This document shows, one piece after another, positions 8,723 to 17,765 of a stretch of 64,000 bases of DNA. The stretch comes from Pedobacter mucosus (GTDB taxonomy: Bacteria; Bacteroidota; Bacteroidia; Sphingobacteriales; Sphingobacteriaceae). Numbering within the stretch: position 1 is the stretch's first letter; every line of letters begins with the position of its first letter. Made by a program: the position numbers and the translations under genes. The stretch is from NCBI RefSeq assembly GCF_022200785.1, contig NZ_CP087585.1:4402001-4466000 (forward strand). The letters are read 5' to 3'. The notes below the pieces were generated by a model, which worked only from the letters and a program-made list of their open reading frames with translations, was not told the origin of the DNA and made no database searches.

Positions 8723-8758
8723 AATCCTCCTAAAGAAATTTTGGAGGATTTTTTTTAT
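8723..8758 (+). terminator. Rho-independent terminator after the NlpC/P60 gene
   Basis: Arms AATCCTCC and GGAGGATT separated by 12 bases, followed by eight T. Confidence 0.85.
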
Positions 8759-8798
8759 TAAAGACGATTTGCAAAATATTAAAAATTCGAGACAATTA

Positions 8799-9893
8799 AT
8801 GAGGTACATTTATAACGCAGTTTTATCACTTTGCGTAATAATTTTTATGAGTTGCACAAGTAATAGTGCTCAGCGTGTTTCGCCTGTTGTGGAACAAGAC
8901 TCGCTTATAAAAAAAATAAAAGATACCATTTCTATAACGGCTGTTGGGGATATAATGCTTGGTTCCGCATTTCCTTCTGAATTAAATCTTCCGCCAGATG
9001 ATGCTGTTAATAGCTTCAATGCTGTGGCAAACTTTCTAAAAGGTGATGTAGTTTTTGGGAATTTAGAAGGTTGTTTCCTCAATTCGGGGAAGTCTACAAA
9101 ATGTGATGGTGTTAATCCAAACAGCTGCTATGCATTTAGAATGCCAAATCGATATGCTGAAATCTATAAAAAAGCAGGTTTTAATGTATTAAGTATAGCA
9201 AATAATCATGTAGGTGATTTTGATGCGAAAGGAAGAAGAAATACAGCAAGAATTTTAGATTCACTACAAATAAATTATGCAGGGCAGCTTAACAAACCCT
9301 ATGATATTTTTGAAGTAGACAGTGTGAAATATGCATTTTGCGCCTTTGCACCAAATGAAAATACGGTTTCTATAAATAATATAGATAGTGCGAAAGCTTT
9401 AGTTGCCAAATTGAAATCTAAGGTTGATATTGTTATTGTTTCTTTTCATGGTGGAGGAGAAGGAGCAAGATTTGAGCATGTTACCAGGGTAAACGAAATT
9501 TTTTATAAGGAAAATAGAGGCAATGTTTATGCGTTTGCCCATGCTGTAATTGATGCTGGCGCAGATGTGGTTTTAGGGCATGGCCCACATGTTACTCGTG
9601 CGGTCGAAGTTTATAAAAATAAATTTATAGCTTATAGTTTAGGTAATTTTTGCACGTATGGTATGTTTAATCTAAATGGTCCAAACGGTTTTGCACCTTT
9701 GCTTCAACTTAAAATAAATGGTAAAGGCGATTTTTTGTATGCTAATATAACTTCTGTTAAACAGGGAAAAATCAGTGGGTTAACAATTGATGAGAATTTT
9801 ACTGCTTTTAAAAAATTGAAGGAGTTAACAGATGTTGATTTCGTTGGACATCAACTTAATTTTAATAATAACAGAATTACTTTAAAAGATTAA
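8799..9893 (+). CDS. CapA-family (PGA_cap) metallophosphatase-like lipoprotein
   Basis: 364 residues from MRYIYNAVLSLCVIIFMSC, a lipoprotein signal with lipobox FMSC. A TTG ten codons upstream (8769) extends the frame but would displace the signal, so 8799 is used. The domain is the CapA/PGA_cap calcineurin-like fold: GDIMLGS, GNLEG, NNHVGDFD, SFHGGGEG and GHGPHVTR in order, each contributing metal ligands. Family members act in poly-gamma-glutamate or capsule biosynthesis, but many Bacteroidota homologues stand outside any capsule locus, as here. The real substrate is unknown. The small membrane gene that follows starts six bases later and is probably co-transcribed. Confidence 0.85.
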   Translation: MRYIYNAVLSLCVIIFMSCTSNSAQRVSPVVEQDSLIKKIKDTISITAVGDIMLGSAFPSELNLPPDDAVNSFNAVANFLKGDVVFGNLEGCFLNSGKSTKCDGVNPNSCYAFRMPNRYAEIYKKAGFNVLSIANNHVGDFDAKGRRNTARILDSLQINYAGQLNKPYDIFEVDSVKYAFCAFAPNENTVSINNIDSAKALVAKLKSKVDIVIVSFHGGGEGARFEHVTRVNEIFYKENRGNVYAFAHAVIDAGADVVLGHGPHVTRAVEVYKNKFIAYSLGNFCTYGMFNLNGPNGFAPLLQLKINGKGDFLYANITSVKQGKISGLTIDENFTAFKKLKELTDVDFVGHQLNFNNNRITLKD

Positions 9894-9898
9894 TATAA

Positions 9899-10081
9899 AT
9901 GAAAAAAGGATTAATATTTCATTATATCATTGGCATCAGTGCGGCATTATTAGTGCTTGCATCGGCCTATTTTATAAATCAAAACCCAAAGAATTTAGTG
10001 TCCGCAGGGATTATTATCCTAGCGGGATCACTAGTTGCTTTTAGTCAATACTTAATTATAAAAAACAAAAGATTGAAATAA
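9899..10081 (+). CDS. small two-helix membrane protein, unknown function
   Basis: 60 residues, MKKGLIFHYIIGISAALLVL..., with two hydrophobic helices (about 8-27 and 34-53) joined by a short loop containing NQNPKN and ending in a basic tail. It starts five bases after the CapA-like stop, which suggests co-transcription and supports reality despite its size. Not a family I recognise. It converges on another small two-helix protein with only four bases between stops. Confidence 0.6.
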   Translation: MKKGLIFHYIIGISAALLVLASAYFINQNPKNLVSAGIIILAGSLVAFSQYLIIKNKRLK

Positions 10082-10085
10082 AAAT

Positions 10086-10271
10086 TTAAACTTCGTCTTT
10101 GGTGTTTTTTACCAATCCAATTCCCGAAACAAAAAATATTAACCCAATTATTCCGTAAACCATCAATCCTCTGGTATTTTGGTTATGGTTAACAAAACCG
10201 TAACCTGCATATATCAATCCAATTATTCCTAAAACAGTTAATACTGTTCCAAAGGTTCTTTTTACGTTCAT
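10086..10271 (-). CDS. small two-helix membrane protein, unknown function
   Basis: 61 residues, MNVKRTFGTVLTVLGIIGLIY..., with two hydrophobic glycine-rich helices around a loop containing NHNQNTRG, and a charged C-terminus KNTKDEV. Similar proteins are commonly annotated as hypothetical in Bacteroidota. Layout (basic N-terminus, helix, N-rich loop, helix) resembles the convergent neighbour at 9899-10081, but the residue similarity is too slight to claim a common origin. Confidence 0.65.
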   Translation of the reverse strand: MNVKRTFGTVLTVLGIIGLIYAGYGFVNHNQNTRGLMVYGIIGLIFFVSGIGLVKNTKDEV

Positions 10272-10410
10272 GAGTTTAGAATTTAGTATGGTAAAGACAA
10301 AAATTCTTTCGTTTTGTTTTGAGGTATTGAAATTTAGAATAGTCGTATTAATAGAATAATCTGTATAAGACCCAAGCTATTTGATTCATGAACACTTACT
10401 AATAATGGCC

Positions 10411-10468
10411 GTCATTCCCTATTCGGAGGGAATCAAATCTTCAAGATTCCAACCTTCACGAGAATGAC
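10411..10468. repeat. palindromic intergenic element (GTCATTCCC family)
   Basis: Outer arms GTCATTC and GAATGAC, with a nested pair GGGAATC and GATTCC. The left part and the trailing ACCATTTTT match the first half of the tandem unit at 3944-4733, so this is a dispersed short relative of it. Confidence 0.7.
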
Positions 10469-10532
10469 AACCATTTTTATAGTAAGATAACTTGCTTGTG
10501 CCCCATCTCCATCAGATAGTTATTATTTGTTG

Positions 10533-12575
10533 CTACCAAACTCCCAATCTATTTGCCGGCGCAACATACATTTTAGCTGTGCTAGGAATATTAAACGCTT
10601 TGTAAAATGCTTCCATGCTATAAACTGGGCCATTTACACGAAACATTTCAGGGCTATGTGGATCTGTTTTTAAACGAACAAGCATGCTTTCGTCGCGATC
10701 TTTGATTCTCCAAACTTGAGCGAAACTCAAAAAGAAACGTTGATCTGGTGTTAAGCCGTCAATTTTCTTATCGCTTTTTCCTTGATCAGTTAATTTAAAA
10801 GCGTCGTAAGCAATATTTAAGCCACCAATATCAGCAAGATTTTCACCTAAAGTTAAAGAACCATTTACGTGTTGATTATCTAAAAGCGAAAAAGTATTAT
10901 AAAGTGCCACTACCTTATCTGCTTTAGATTTAAATTTATCGGCATCAGCTTTTGTCCACCATTCTTTTAGGTTTCCTGCAGCATCATACTGGCGCCCTTG
11001 ATCATCGAAACCATGCGTCATTTCATGACCAATTACTGCACCAATCGCTCCATAATTAATGGCATCATCAGCGGCAAAATCAAAAAACGGAAATTGCAAA
11101 ATACCTGCTGGGAAAACGATTTCATTGAATGATGGATTGTAATAAGCATTTACTGTTGGCGGCGTCATTCCCCATTCGGTTTTATCTACAGGTTTACCCA
11201 ATTTATCCATCATTTCTTTATAATCGTGTTTTTTCGCGGAAAGCAAATTAGCATAATAGGTGCTTTTAGAGATCTCTACATCATCATACTTTTTCCATTT
11301 ATCTGTATAACCAATTTTTTTTACAAAAGCATTTAGTTTTTCCAATGCTTTCTTTTTAGTTTCTGGTGTCATCCAATCAACTTTTTTTATTCTTTCTTCA
11401 TACACTTTTTGAAGGTTATTAACCAAGCTGAGCATGCGCTCTTTCGCCTCAGGCTTAAAATATTGTTCAGCATATAGTTTTCCTAATAAATCTCCTAAGT
11501 TTCTATCAGCATTACTTACCATGGCTTTCCAACGTTCGGTTTGTGTTGGTTGCCCATAAAGTGTTTTTCCAAAGAAGTCAAATTTTGCCTTTCTAAAAGC
11601 TTTAGTAAAGGAATTGGCGTTAAAGTTTAAAGCGTCAAATTTTAATTTTTCTTTCCATACTTCTATTGGCTGACTTTTTATCAGTGTAGATAATGCTTGA
11701 TAATACTTAGGTTGCCTCACAATTATGGTATCTGTATTTGCACCTAGATTTTGCAAAATAGATTTAAAATCGAGGTTAGGAACTTGTTTTTGAAAATCTG
11801 ATACTAGAAATTTATTGTAATTTTTTTGCGGATCGCGAAGTTCAACTGGCGTTGAGTGAGCTTGTGCAATTGAGGTTTCTAACTTTAAAATATTATCTGC
11901 ATATTTCGCTCCATTTAAAGAATCGCCTGCTAAACTGAATATTTTAACCATATAATTTGTAAAAGCTGCTCTGATTTTTTTCGCTTTATCATCTTGGTCA
12001 ATATAATAGCTGCGATCAGGTAAAGTTAGTCCTGCCTGAGCGAAAACCAATACATTTGTATTGCTCGATTTATCATCAGGCTCTATCCCAAATCCAAGTA
12101 AATCGCCTTCGCCATTTTTAAATCCTTCTGAGATAAACTTAATTAAATCTTTGTCATTTTTGATTCCATCAATTTTAGATAAAAGAGGTTTAATTGGCTC
12201 TATTCCTAATTTTTCAATGGTTAAAGAATCCATTCCACTGGTGTAAAAATCGCCTACTTTTTGCTCCAAGCTTCCCTTGGTGGCATTACTTTTTCCGGCG
12301 TTTTCCAGTATTTTTCTTAAGTTTTTAACATTATCATCATATAAGGTATAAAATGAACCCCAGCCAGTTTCTGTTTTAGGGATAACCGTATTTTTAAACC
12401 ATTTTCCGTTGGCATACAGAAAGAAGTTATCTCCAGGTTTGACGGTTGTGTCCATTCCGGCTTTATCAAAAAATACCGTTCGTTGTTCAATATTTGTTTC
12501 TGCTTGATGATTTTTGTTTTGACAAGCTCCTAATAGTAAGAGCAATGCGGCTGGTAAATAATAAGTTTTTTTCAT
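10533..12575 (-). CDS. M13 family zinc metallopeptidase (neprilysin/PepO-like) lipoprotein
   Basis: 680 residues, the normal length for bacterial M13 peptidases. The lipoprotein signal is MKKTYYLPAALLLLLGACQN (lipobox LGAC). The N-terminal M13 domain begins near residue 40 (DTTVKPGDNFFLYANGKW), and the catalytic domain carries HEMTH (His517, Glu518, His521) followed by GFDDQGRQYD and the third-ligand motif ENLADIGGL. The C-terminal NGPVYSMEAFYKAFN and the final tryptophan are typical. It likely degrades peptides at the cell envelope. Single gene, divergent from the SPFH gene. Confidence 0.95.
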   Translation of the reverse strand: MKKTYYLPAALLLLLGACQNKNHQAETNIEQRTVFFDKAGMDTTVKPGDNFFLYANGKWFKNTVIPKTETGWGSFYTLYDDNVKNLRKILENAGKSNATKGSLEQKVGDFYTSGMDSLTIEKLGIEPIKPLLSKIDGIKNDKDLIKFISEGFKNGEGDLLGFGIEPDDKSSNTNVLVFAQAGLTLPDRSYYIDQDDKAKKIRAAFTNYMVKIFSLAGDSLNGAKYADNILKLETSIAQAHSTPVELRDPQKNYNKFLVSDFQKQVPNLDFKSILQNLGANTDTIIVRQPKYYQALSTLIKSQPIEVWKEKLKFDALNFNANSFTKAFRKAKFDFFGKTLYGQPTQTERWKAMVSNADRNLGDLLGKLYAEQYFKPEAKERMLSLVNNLQKVYEERIKKVDWMTPETKKKALEKLNAFVKKIGYTDKWKKYDDVEISKSTYYANLLSAKKHDYKEMMDKLGKPVDKTEWGMTPPTVNAYYNPSFNEIVFPAGILQFPFFDFAADDAINYGAIGAVIGHEMTHGFDDQGRQYDAAGNLKEWWTKADADKFKSKADKVVALYNTFSLLDNQHVNGSLTLGENLADIGGLNIAYDAFKLTDQGKSDKKIDGLTPDQRFFLSFAQVWRIKDRDESMLVRLKTDPHSPEMFRVNGPVYSMEAFYKAFNIPSTAKMYVAPANRLGVW

Positions 12576-12661
12576 TAGTTTATAAGTTATTTAGTTAAAG
12601 CTACAAAATGCATGGTGTAGTTTATATGAATTTTTTTATAACTTCATCAAAAAAACACACT

Positions 12662-13603
12662 ATGCAATACACTTTATATATTCTAATTTTCGTCGGGATA
12701 ATAATCCTTTTGAGTTCCTTTGTAACTGTTAAACAGGGAACTATCGCTGTTGTTACCGTTTTTGGAAAATACCAAAGGCAATTGCGCCCAGGTTTAAACT
12801 TCAAAATTCCGCTGATTGAGCAAATTTATTCGCGAATTTCTATTCAAAATAGGTCTGTTGAGTTATCATTTCAAGCGGTAACTCAAGATCAGGCAAATGT
12901 ATATTTTAAGGCAATGCTTTTATATTCGGTGGTAAATCAGGAAGAAGAAACTATTAAAAATGTTGCTTTTAAATTTGTTGATGCTACCAATTTAATGCAA
13001 GCCTTAATAAGGACCATTGAAGGATCTATACGTGCTTATGTTGCTACGCAAAAACAAGCAAATGTACTTGCTCAACGAAACGAAATCGTTTTGCATGTTA
13101 AAGAACAAATCGATCAAGTTTTGGATGGCTGGGGTTATCATTTACAGGATCTTCAATTAAATGATATTACTTTTGATGAAGAAATTATGCGCTCAATGAG
13201 TCGTGTTGTGGCATCTAATAACTTAAAAGCTGCGGCAGAAAATGAAGGTCAGGCTTTATTAATTACTAAAACCAAAGCTGCAGAAGCTGATGGTAATGCG
13301 ATTAAAATTGCGGCAACGGCAGAACGTGAGGCTGCTCAATTGCGTGGACAAGGAATTGCTTTATTCCGTGCTGAAGTTGCTCATGGTATGAGTAAAGCAG
13401 CACAGGAAATGGAGCAAGCTAATCTAGATATTTCCGTAATTTTATTCACCATGTGGACAGAATCAATTAAACATTTTGCAGAAAATGGCAATGGTAATGT
13501 GATCTTTTTAGATGGAAGTAGTGATGGAATGAATAAGACGATGAAAGAAATGATGGCCATGCAGATGAATAAGCAAAATGAACCAAAAAGTAAGGATAAT
13601 TAA
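12662..13603 (+). CDS. SPFH/band 7 (stomatin/HflC-like) membrane protein
   Basis: 313 residues starting MQYTLYILIFVGIIILLSSF, one N-terminal membrane helix, then the SPFH domain (VKQGTIAVVTVFGKYQRQLRPGLNFKIP) and an Ala/Glu-rich coiled coil (about 190-260, with repeated AEA, AATAERE). A frame from 12608 adds 18 residues before this Met; the internal start gives the usual N-terminus. Such proteins oligomerise into membrane rings and often modulate proteases or microdomains. No NfeD-like partner is adjacent. Followed by a bidirectional terminator. Confidence 0.88.
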   Translation: MQYTLYILIFVGIIILLSSFVTVKQGTIAVVTVFGKYQRQLRPGLNFKIPLIEQIYSRISIQNRSVELSFQAVTQDQANVYFKAMLLYSVVNQEEETIKNVAFKFVDATNLMQALIRTIEGSIRAYVATQKQANVLAQRNEIVLHVKEQIDQVLDGWGYHLQDLQLNDITFDEEIMRSMSRVVASNNLKAAAENEGQALLITKTKAAEADGNAIKIAATAEREAAQLRGQGIALFRAEVAHGMSKAAQEMEQANLDISVILFTMWTESIKHFAENGNGNVIFLDGSSDGMNKTMKEMMAMQMNKQNEPKSKDN

Positions 13604-13619
13604 TTCATAAAAAATCAAC

Positions 13620-13658
13620 AAAAAAAGCCATCGGATTTAACATCCGATGGCTTTTTTT
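13620..13658. terminator. bidirectional terminator between SPFH and Prc genes
   Basis: Arms AAGCCATCGGAT and ATCCGATGGCTT with a 5-base loop, flanked by A-run on the left and T-run on the right, so it works in both directions for two convergent genes. Confidence 0.9.
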
Positions 13659-13675
13659 GTAAAGATAAATACTGT

Positions 13676-15856
13676 TTATTTAAATGAGGTTCCTAAATTC
13701 ATAACGTAATTGCCAGCTTGTTGCATAAAATCGCCCATCACTTTTAATGATTCATCTTCTATAAAATCAAAAGAATCCTGTTTGGTAATTTTATCGCCTT
13801 TTTTAATTGCAGGCAAACCTCTTAACGCTCTCAATTGGTTTTGTCTGGTGATTGATTTTGCTTCCTGAGCATCGCGTTCGGCTTTTAATTTGGCTTCATT
13901 TAAGGTTACGGCAACCTCTGAATCACGTTTTTTAAGGTCAGCAATATCTTGTTTCAAATATTTAAAATCTAAAGAATTTGAAATACGTTGCTCACTATTT
14001 TTAATTAGTGCTGGTTTAACAGTAGCAAAATTTGCAACGGCTTTAAAGGTAGAACTAGGAATAACATCCCATGGTAAAGCTGAAGCTTCAGTATCTTCAC
14101 CAATTTTATCCATTGGATAAACCGAAGGGAAAACAACATCTGGAGTAACGCCTTTATGTTGAGTACTGCTTCCGGCTACTCTATAAAATTTAGCCATTGT
14201 TAAGTTTATCTGACCTAAATTGATATCAGCAGCAGCTGTGTTTGGTGATGTTCCAACTGTTTTATCTTTAGCAATTAAGCCAGCAACTCTTTGTAAAATG
14301 CTTGGATTAACTAATTTATTTAAATCTATAGAAGATTGAACAGTTCCTTTGCCATAAGTTTGACTTCCCATTATTATACCGCGACCATAATCTTGTATAG
14401 CGCCTGCAAAAATTTCTGATGCTGATGCACTTAAGCGGTCAACCATCACTCCGAATGGACCATCCCAGGCAATACCTGTATTTTCATCCTGATCAACCTC
14501 TATTTTACCACGTAGATCTTTTACTTGTACAACTGGTCCCTTATCAATAAATAAACCAGTTAATGAAATGGCTTCAACTAGCGATCCTCCACCATTTCCG
14601 CGTAAATCCATTACAATCGCATCAACCTTATCTTGATTTTTAAGGGTGTCAATTAACAATTTAACATCTCTTGTGGTACTTTTATAATTCTTATCACCAG
14701 CATTTGCAGCTTTAAAATCTGCATAAAAAGCAGGAAGTGATATGATGCCTATTTTATAATTTTTACCGTTTGTGGTAATTGTTTTAACTTTCTTTTTAGC
14801 AGATTGATCTTCAAGAATAACCTTCTCCCTAACCATCTCAATAATTACTGGTTTAGAAGACATTTCTTTTCCTACTGGAATTACTTTTAAACGAACTTTA
14901 GTTCCTTTCGGACCTTTAATTTTACTAACAGTTGCATCCAATCTCCAACCAACAATATCCAAGAAATCACCATCGCCTTGCGCAACAGCAATTATACGGT
15001 CGCCTGCACTCAATTGTTTTCCTTTAAATGCTGGTCCACCAGGAATAATTTCTGAAATTTTTACCACCTCATTTTCCAATTGCAAACGGGCACCAATACC
15101 TTCAAATGAACGTGACATTTCTTCATTAAATTCAGTTGCTTTTGACGGAACAAAATAATTTGTATGCGGATCAATTGACTCCGTAAATGCATCCATCAAA
15201 ATTTGGAATACATCCTGATTATTGGTTTTAGAAGTTTGCGACTGCAAATTTTGATATCTCTTGGTAAGGGTTTCAACATTTTTTGCTTCTGCTGTTCCTG
15301 CTAAATTTAGGTTTACCAATTCGTATTTAACACGCTTGCGCCAGGTTTCATTTAATGTAGAAACAGAAGTTGCCCAAGGCATTTTTTCTCTATCGTAAAC
15401 AAAAGTATCGTTTTGGTTAAAATCGTATTTAGTTTTTATTTGAGCTAAAGAATAATTAAAGTATTCATTCAATCTTTTAGCATAAACATTATAAATATAA
15501 AATGGACCGCTTAAATCGCCATTTTTAAAGTCATCATCTAAAGTTTTTCTATATTTCTCAAATTCTTTAATATCAGAGGCTAAAAAATAATTTTTCCCCT
15601 GATCTAGTGATTTTATATACTTATCTAAAATAAGAGATGATATAGAATCATTTATCTGAATTTTTTTATAGTTATAACTTTCAATTAAATTTACAACCTC
15701 CTTTATTACAAGTTGTTGTTGCTCATCTGGTTTAACATTCGTAACGCCATCAACAATGGGCTGCGTTTTTGGTGCGGCATGACAAGCAAGTACTGCGGCA
15801 GTAAAAATTACTAAGAATATTCTCTTTAACATCTCTCTAAACGATTTAAAATCCAT
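13676..15856 (-). CDS. prc: tail-specific protease, S41 family (Prc/Tsp)
   Basis: 726 residues, close to the family length. Order: signal sequence (a second Met at codon 9, 15832, gives the cleaner MLKRIFLVIFTAAVLACHA), N-terminal helical domain (about 40-220), PDZ domain (GIGARLQLENEVVKISEI ... AGDRIIAVAQG), S41 catalytic core with Ser in SASASEIFAG, Asp in QDYGRG and Lys in TYGKGTVQ, and the C-terminal DUF3340-type region. It degrades or trims periplasmic proteins from the C-terminus and affects the cell wall. Monocistronic; ends at a bidirectional terminator. Confidence 0.95.
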   Translation of the reverse strand: MDFKSFREMLKRIFLVIFTAAVLACHAAPKTQPIVDGVTNVKPDEQQQLVIKEVVNLIESYNYKKIQINDSISSLILDKYIKSLDQGKNYFLASDIKEFEKYRKTLDDDFKNGDLSGPFYIYNVYAKRLNEYFNYSLAQIKTKYDFNQNDTFVYDREKMPWATSVSTLNETWRKRVKYELVNLNLAGTAEAKNVETLTKRYQNLQSQTSKTNNQDVFQILMDAFTESIDPHTNYFVPSKATEFNEEMSRSFEGIGARLQLENEVVKISEIIPGGPAFKGKQLSAGDRIIAVAQGDGDFLDIVGWRLDATVSKIKGPKGTKVRLKVIPVGKEMSSKPVIIEMVREKVILEDQSAKKKVKTITTNGKNYKIGIISLPAFYADFKAANAGDKNYKSTTRDVKLLIDTLKNQDKVDAIVMDLRGNGGGSLVEAISLTGLFIDKGPVVQVKDLRGKIEVDQDENTGIAWDGPFGVMVDRLSASASEIFAGAIQDYGRGIIMGSQTYGKGTVQSSIDLNKLVNPSILQRVAGLIAKDKTVGTSPNTAAADINLGQINLTMAKFYRVAGSSTQHKGVTPDVVFPSVYPMDKIGEDTEASALPWDVIPSSTFKAVANFATVKPALIKNSEQRISNSLDFKYLKQDIADLKKRDSEVAVTLNEAKLKAERDAQEAKSITRQNQLRALRGLPAIKKGDKITKQDSFDFIEDESLKVMGDFMQQAGNYVMNLGTSFK

Positions 15857-15901
15857 TTCAAATTCTATATAGCCAATATGATACCATTTTAGCAGAAAAA
15901 C

Positions 15902-15932
15902 AAAAAAGAGACAGCATTATTACTGTCTCTTG
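15902..15932 (-). terminator. Rho-independent terminator after the TPR gene
   Basis: Arms AAGAGACAG and CTGTCTCTT with an 8-base loop; on the minus strand the stem is followed by six T. It lies about 135 bases after the TPR gene stop; the gap between contains nothing recognised. Confidence 0.75.
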
Positions 15933-16066
15933 TTAAAACTTACCAAATCTAACTAAAAGCTTTTTATTTAACAATCTGAAAAAGTAACGTTACGGAGCGA
16001 GTAATTGTTTTAAATGTAAAACAACCAACGCTTTAAAAAAAGTAAAATTTTTTGTAGGTTTTGAAA

Positions 16067-16756
16067 TTACGATTGCTTTTTAGTAGCAGTTTTGGATGCA
16101 ATCATTTCTCTTGCATCTTTAATTTGAGCTTTGTATTGTGTAGTTTTTATAGCACTTGCTAACCATTCTACCGTTTTTAAATCGCGAAGTGCAAGGGTAA
16201 AATCTTTTTTTCTAATTTTCACTTGTACAATACCCAACACTGATTCTATGTAGGAAGAGTTAAGGCTTAATTGTTTAGCAAGAATTCCTTGCTGCGTGTA
16301 AAACCACATTGATTGTGTGTATTTACTGCTTGCTAAATAAACTTTACCAAGTAAGTTATAGGTATTCATTAAACCAAATTTACTACCCATTTTAGAATAG
16401 TTTTTTAAGGCTACATTAAGTAAAATCTGCTCTGCATCGCTAAAACGGCCTAATTGATAATGCATATTGCTCATCTTTATTATTGCTTGGCCATACCTAT
16501 TAAAGTTTTTAATTACGTTGTATTCAAATGCAGCTTTTCCAAAAAGAGTTAGTGCTTCATTATAATCACCTTTCTTTTCAAGATCTTCGGCATCTTCAAA
16601 ATAAGAATTTCCATCAGCAAGATCAAATTTAGAAACGGCAATATTTATAGCATTGCTTCCTCCATTTGGATCTTGAAAATCAATTTTTTCTAAAGTTTGA
16701 GCTTGTAATTGTAATGTTGTAAAGAGGCTAATAAAAACTAAAACAATCTTAGACAT
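16067..16756 (-). CDS. secreted TPR-repeat protein
   Basis: 230 residues from MSKIVLVFISLFTTLQLQAQ, a signal peptide. Nine extra codons upstream (MHLKYYFCC) are rejected for that reason. The mature part is helical with tetratricopeptide-like repeats: EDAEDLEKKGDYNEALTLFG, then AIIKMSNMHYQLGRFSDAEQ, then NLLGKVYLASSKYTQSMWFY. TPRs mediate protein contacts; the partner is unknown. It follows the isoaspartyl peptidase gene by 29 bases on the same strand and may be on its transcript, although a good -7 element lies just upstream of it. Confidence 0.75.
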   Translation of the reverse strand: MSKIVLVFISLFTTLQLQAQTLEKIDFQDPNGGSNAINIAVSKFDLADGNSYFEDAEDLEKKGDYNEALTLFGKAAFEYNVIKNFNRYGQAIIKMSNMHYQLGRFSDAEQILLNVALKNYSKMGSKFGLMNTYNLLGKVYLASSKYTQSMWFYTQQGILAKQLSLNSSYIESVLGIVQVKIRKKDFTLALRDLKTVEWLASAIKTTQYKAQIKDAREMIASKTATKKQS

Positions 16757-16760
16757 GCAA

Positions 16761-16768
16761 CAAAAATA
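16761..16768 (-). promoter_or_regulatory. putative -7 element abutting the TPR gene start
   Basis: TATTTTTG on the minus strand fits TAnnTTTG exactly and ends four bases before the ATG, so transcription would begin at or next to the start codon. No TTTG at the usual distance is present. Confidence 0.4.
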
Positions 16769-16785
16769 ATACTTTAAATGCAATT

Positions 16786-17628
16786 TTACTTAAATACCTG
16801 TAAATTAACATCAAAGGATGCCCAAACCATATGAGGATGAGAATCGCAGTGATAAATTTCGCCTGCGGCAGATATTCCAATGATGCCAGCAAAGCCATCG
16901 AAAGCTTTGAGTTCTAAAAATGATTTATCAGATGCATCTTTAAGTGTAAAGCCATCCGTTACTCTTGTAACAATTTTAGCAGCCAAAGCCCCACTTGTAA
17001 TATCTTCTCCTACACCTGTACAAGAAATCCCTGCAAATTTGTTTGCATAATTGCCTGCAACCGTTGCCGAATCGCTAACACGTGAAGGTATTTCAAATCC
17101 TTTGCCGCCTGTAGAAGTTGCTGCAGCCAGATTTCCTTCATCATCCAGAGCCACACAACCGACGGTGCCTTTATTGTTTTGCTGATTTAACTTTGCCTCA
17201 TATTCTAGCTGTCGCTGATTAGTTATGGGATTAAAATATTCGAAACCATTTTCTCGGGCGAAGCTTTGGGCACCATCTCCACTTAAAACGCGATCGTCAT
17301 AAGTTAAAAGATGCTGTGCAATTTCTATCGGATTTTTAACATCCTCCACATTAATTACTCCACTAAATTTTTCCGTTTTTCCATCCATTAATGAGGCACT
17401 TAACCTCACTTTTCCGTCGCTTTGAATTTGCGAACCAATACCAGCATTAAATAAATCATTATTTTCTAAAAGCGCAACCGTATAAATTACTGTTTCTAAA
17501 GCAGAATGCGTTTTTAAGTAATCATAACCTTGAGTAACAATTTCAGATAAGGCATTTTGTTTAGCTTTTTTTGTTTCCTGATTAGTTGATGATTCACTAA
17601 AAAAACCACCATGTATAATTAATTTCAT
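16786..17628 (-). CDS. isoaspartyl peptidase / plant-type asparaginase (Ntn hydrolase)
   Basis: 280 residues of the Ntn-hydrolase asparaginase-2 family. The autocleavage site is seen as NKGTVGCVALD, with Thr155 becoming the N-terminal nucleophile of the beta subunit, followed by ATSTGG and the later IVTRVTDG. The family hydrolyses beta-aspartyl dipeptides and asparagine. Its place 137 bases after cyanophycinase suggests that it splits the beta-Asp-Arg dipeptides released from cyanophycin into Asp and Arg (inference from context). No signal peptide, so cytoplasmic. Confidence 0.9.
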   Translation of the reverse strand: MKLIIHGGFFSESSTNQETKKAKQNALSEIVTQGYDYLKTHSALETVIYTVALLENNDLFNAGIGSQIQSDGKVRLSASLMDGKTEKFSGVINVEDVKNPIEIAQHLLTYDDRVLSGDGAQSFARENGFEYFNPITNQRQLEYEAKLNQQNNKGTVGCVALDDEGNLAAATSTGGKGFEIPSRVSDSATVAGNYANKFAGISCTGVGEDITSGALAAKIVTRVTDGFTLKDASDKSFLELKAFDGFAGIIGISAAGEIYHCDSHPHMVWASFDVNLQVFK

Positions 17629-17765
17629 TTTGTTGGTATCATGTTAGTATCAAGATATTAGTAGTAAGTATCAAGACGTGAGGCTTAACCTTGCATGAAA
17701 CGTTTTGCGTTAAAATCCCCTGTTATTGGCTTTATTCTTTACTCTTTATTCTTTCAGTCTCCAGC

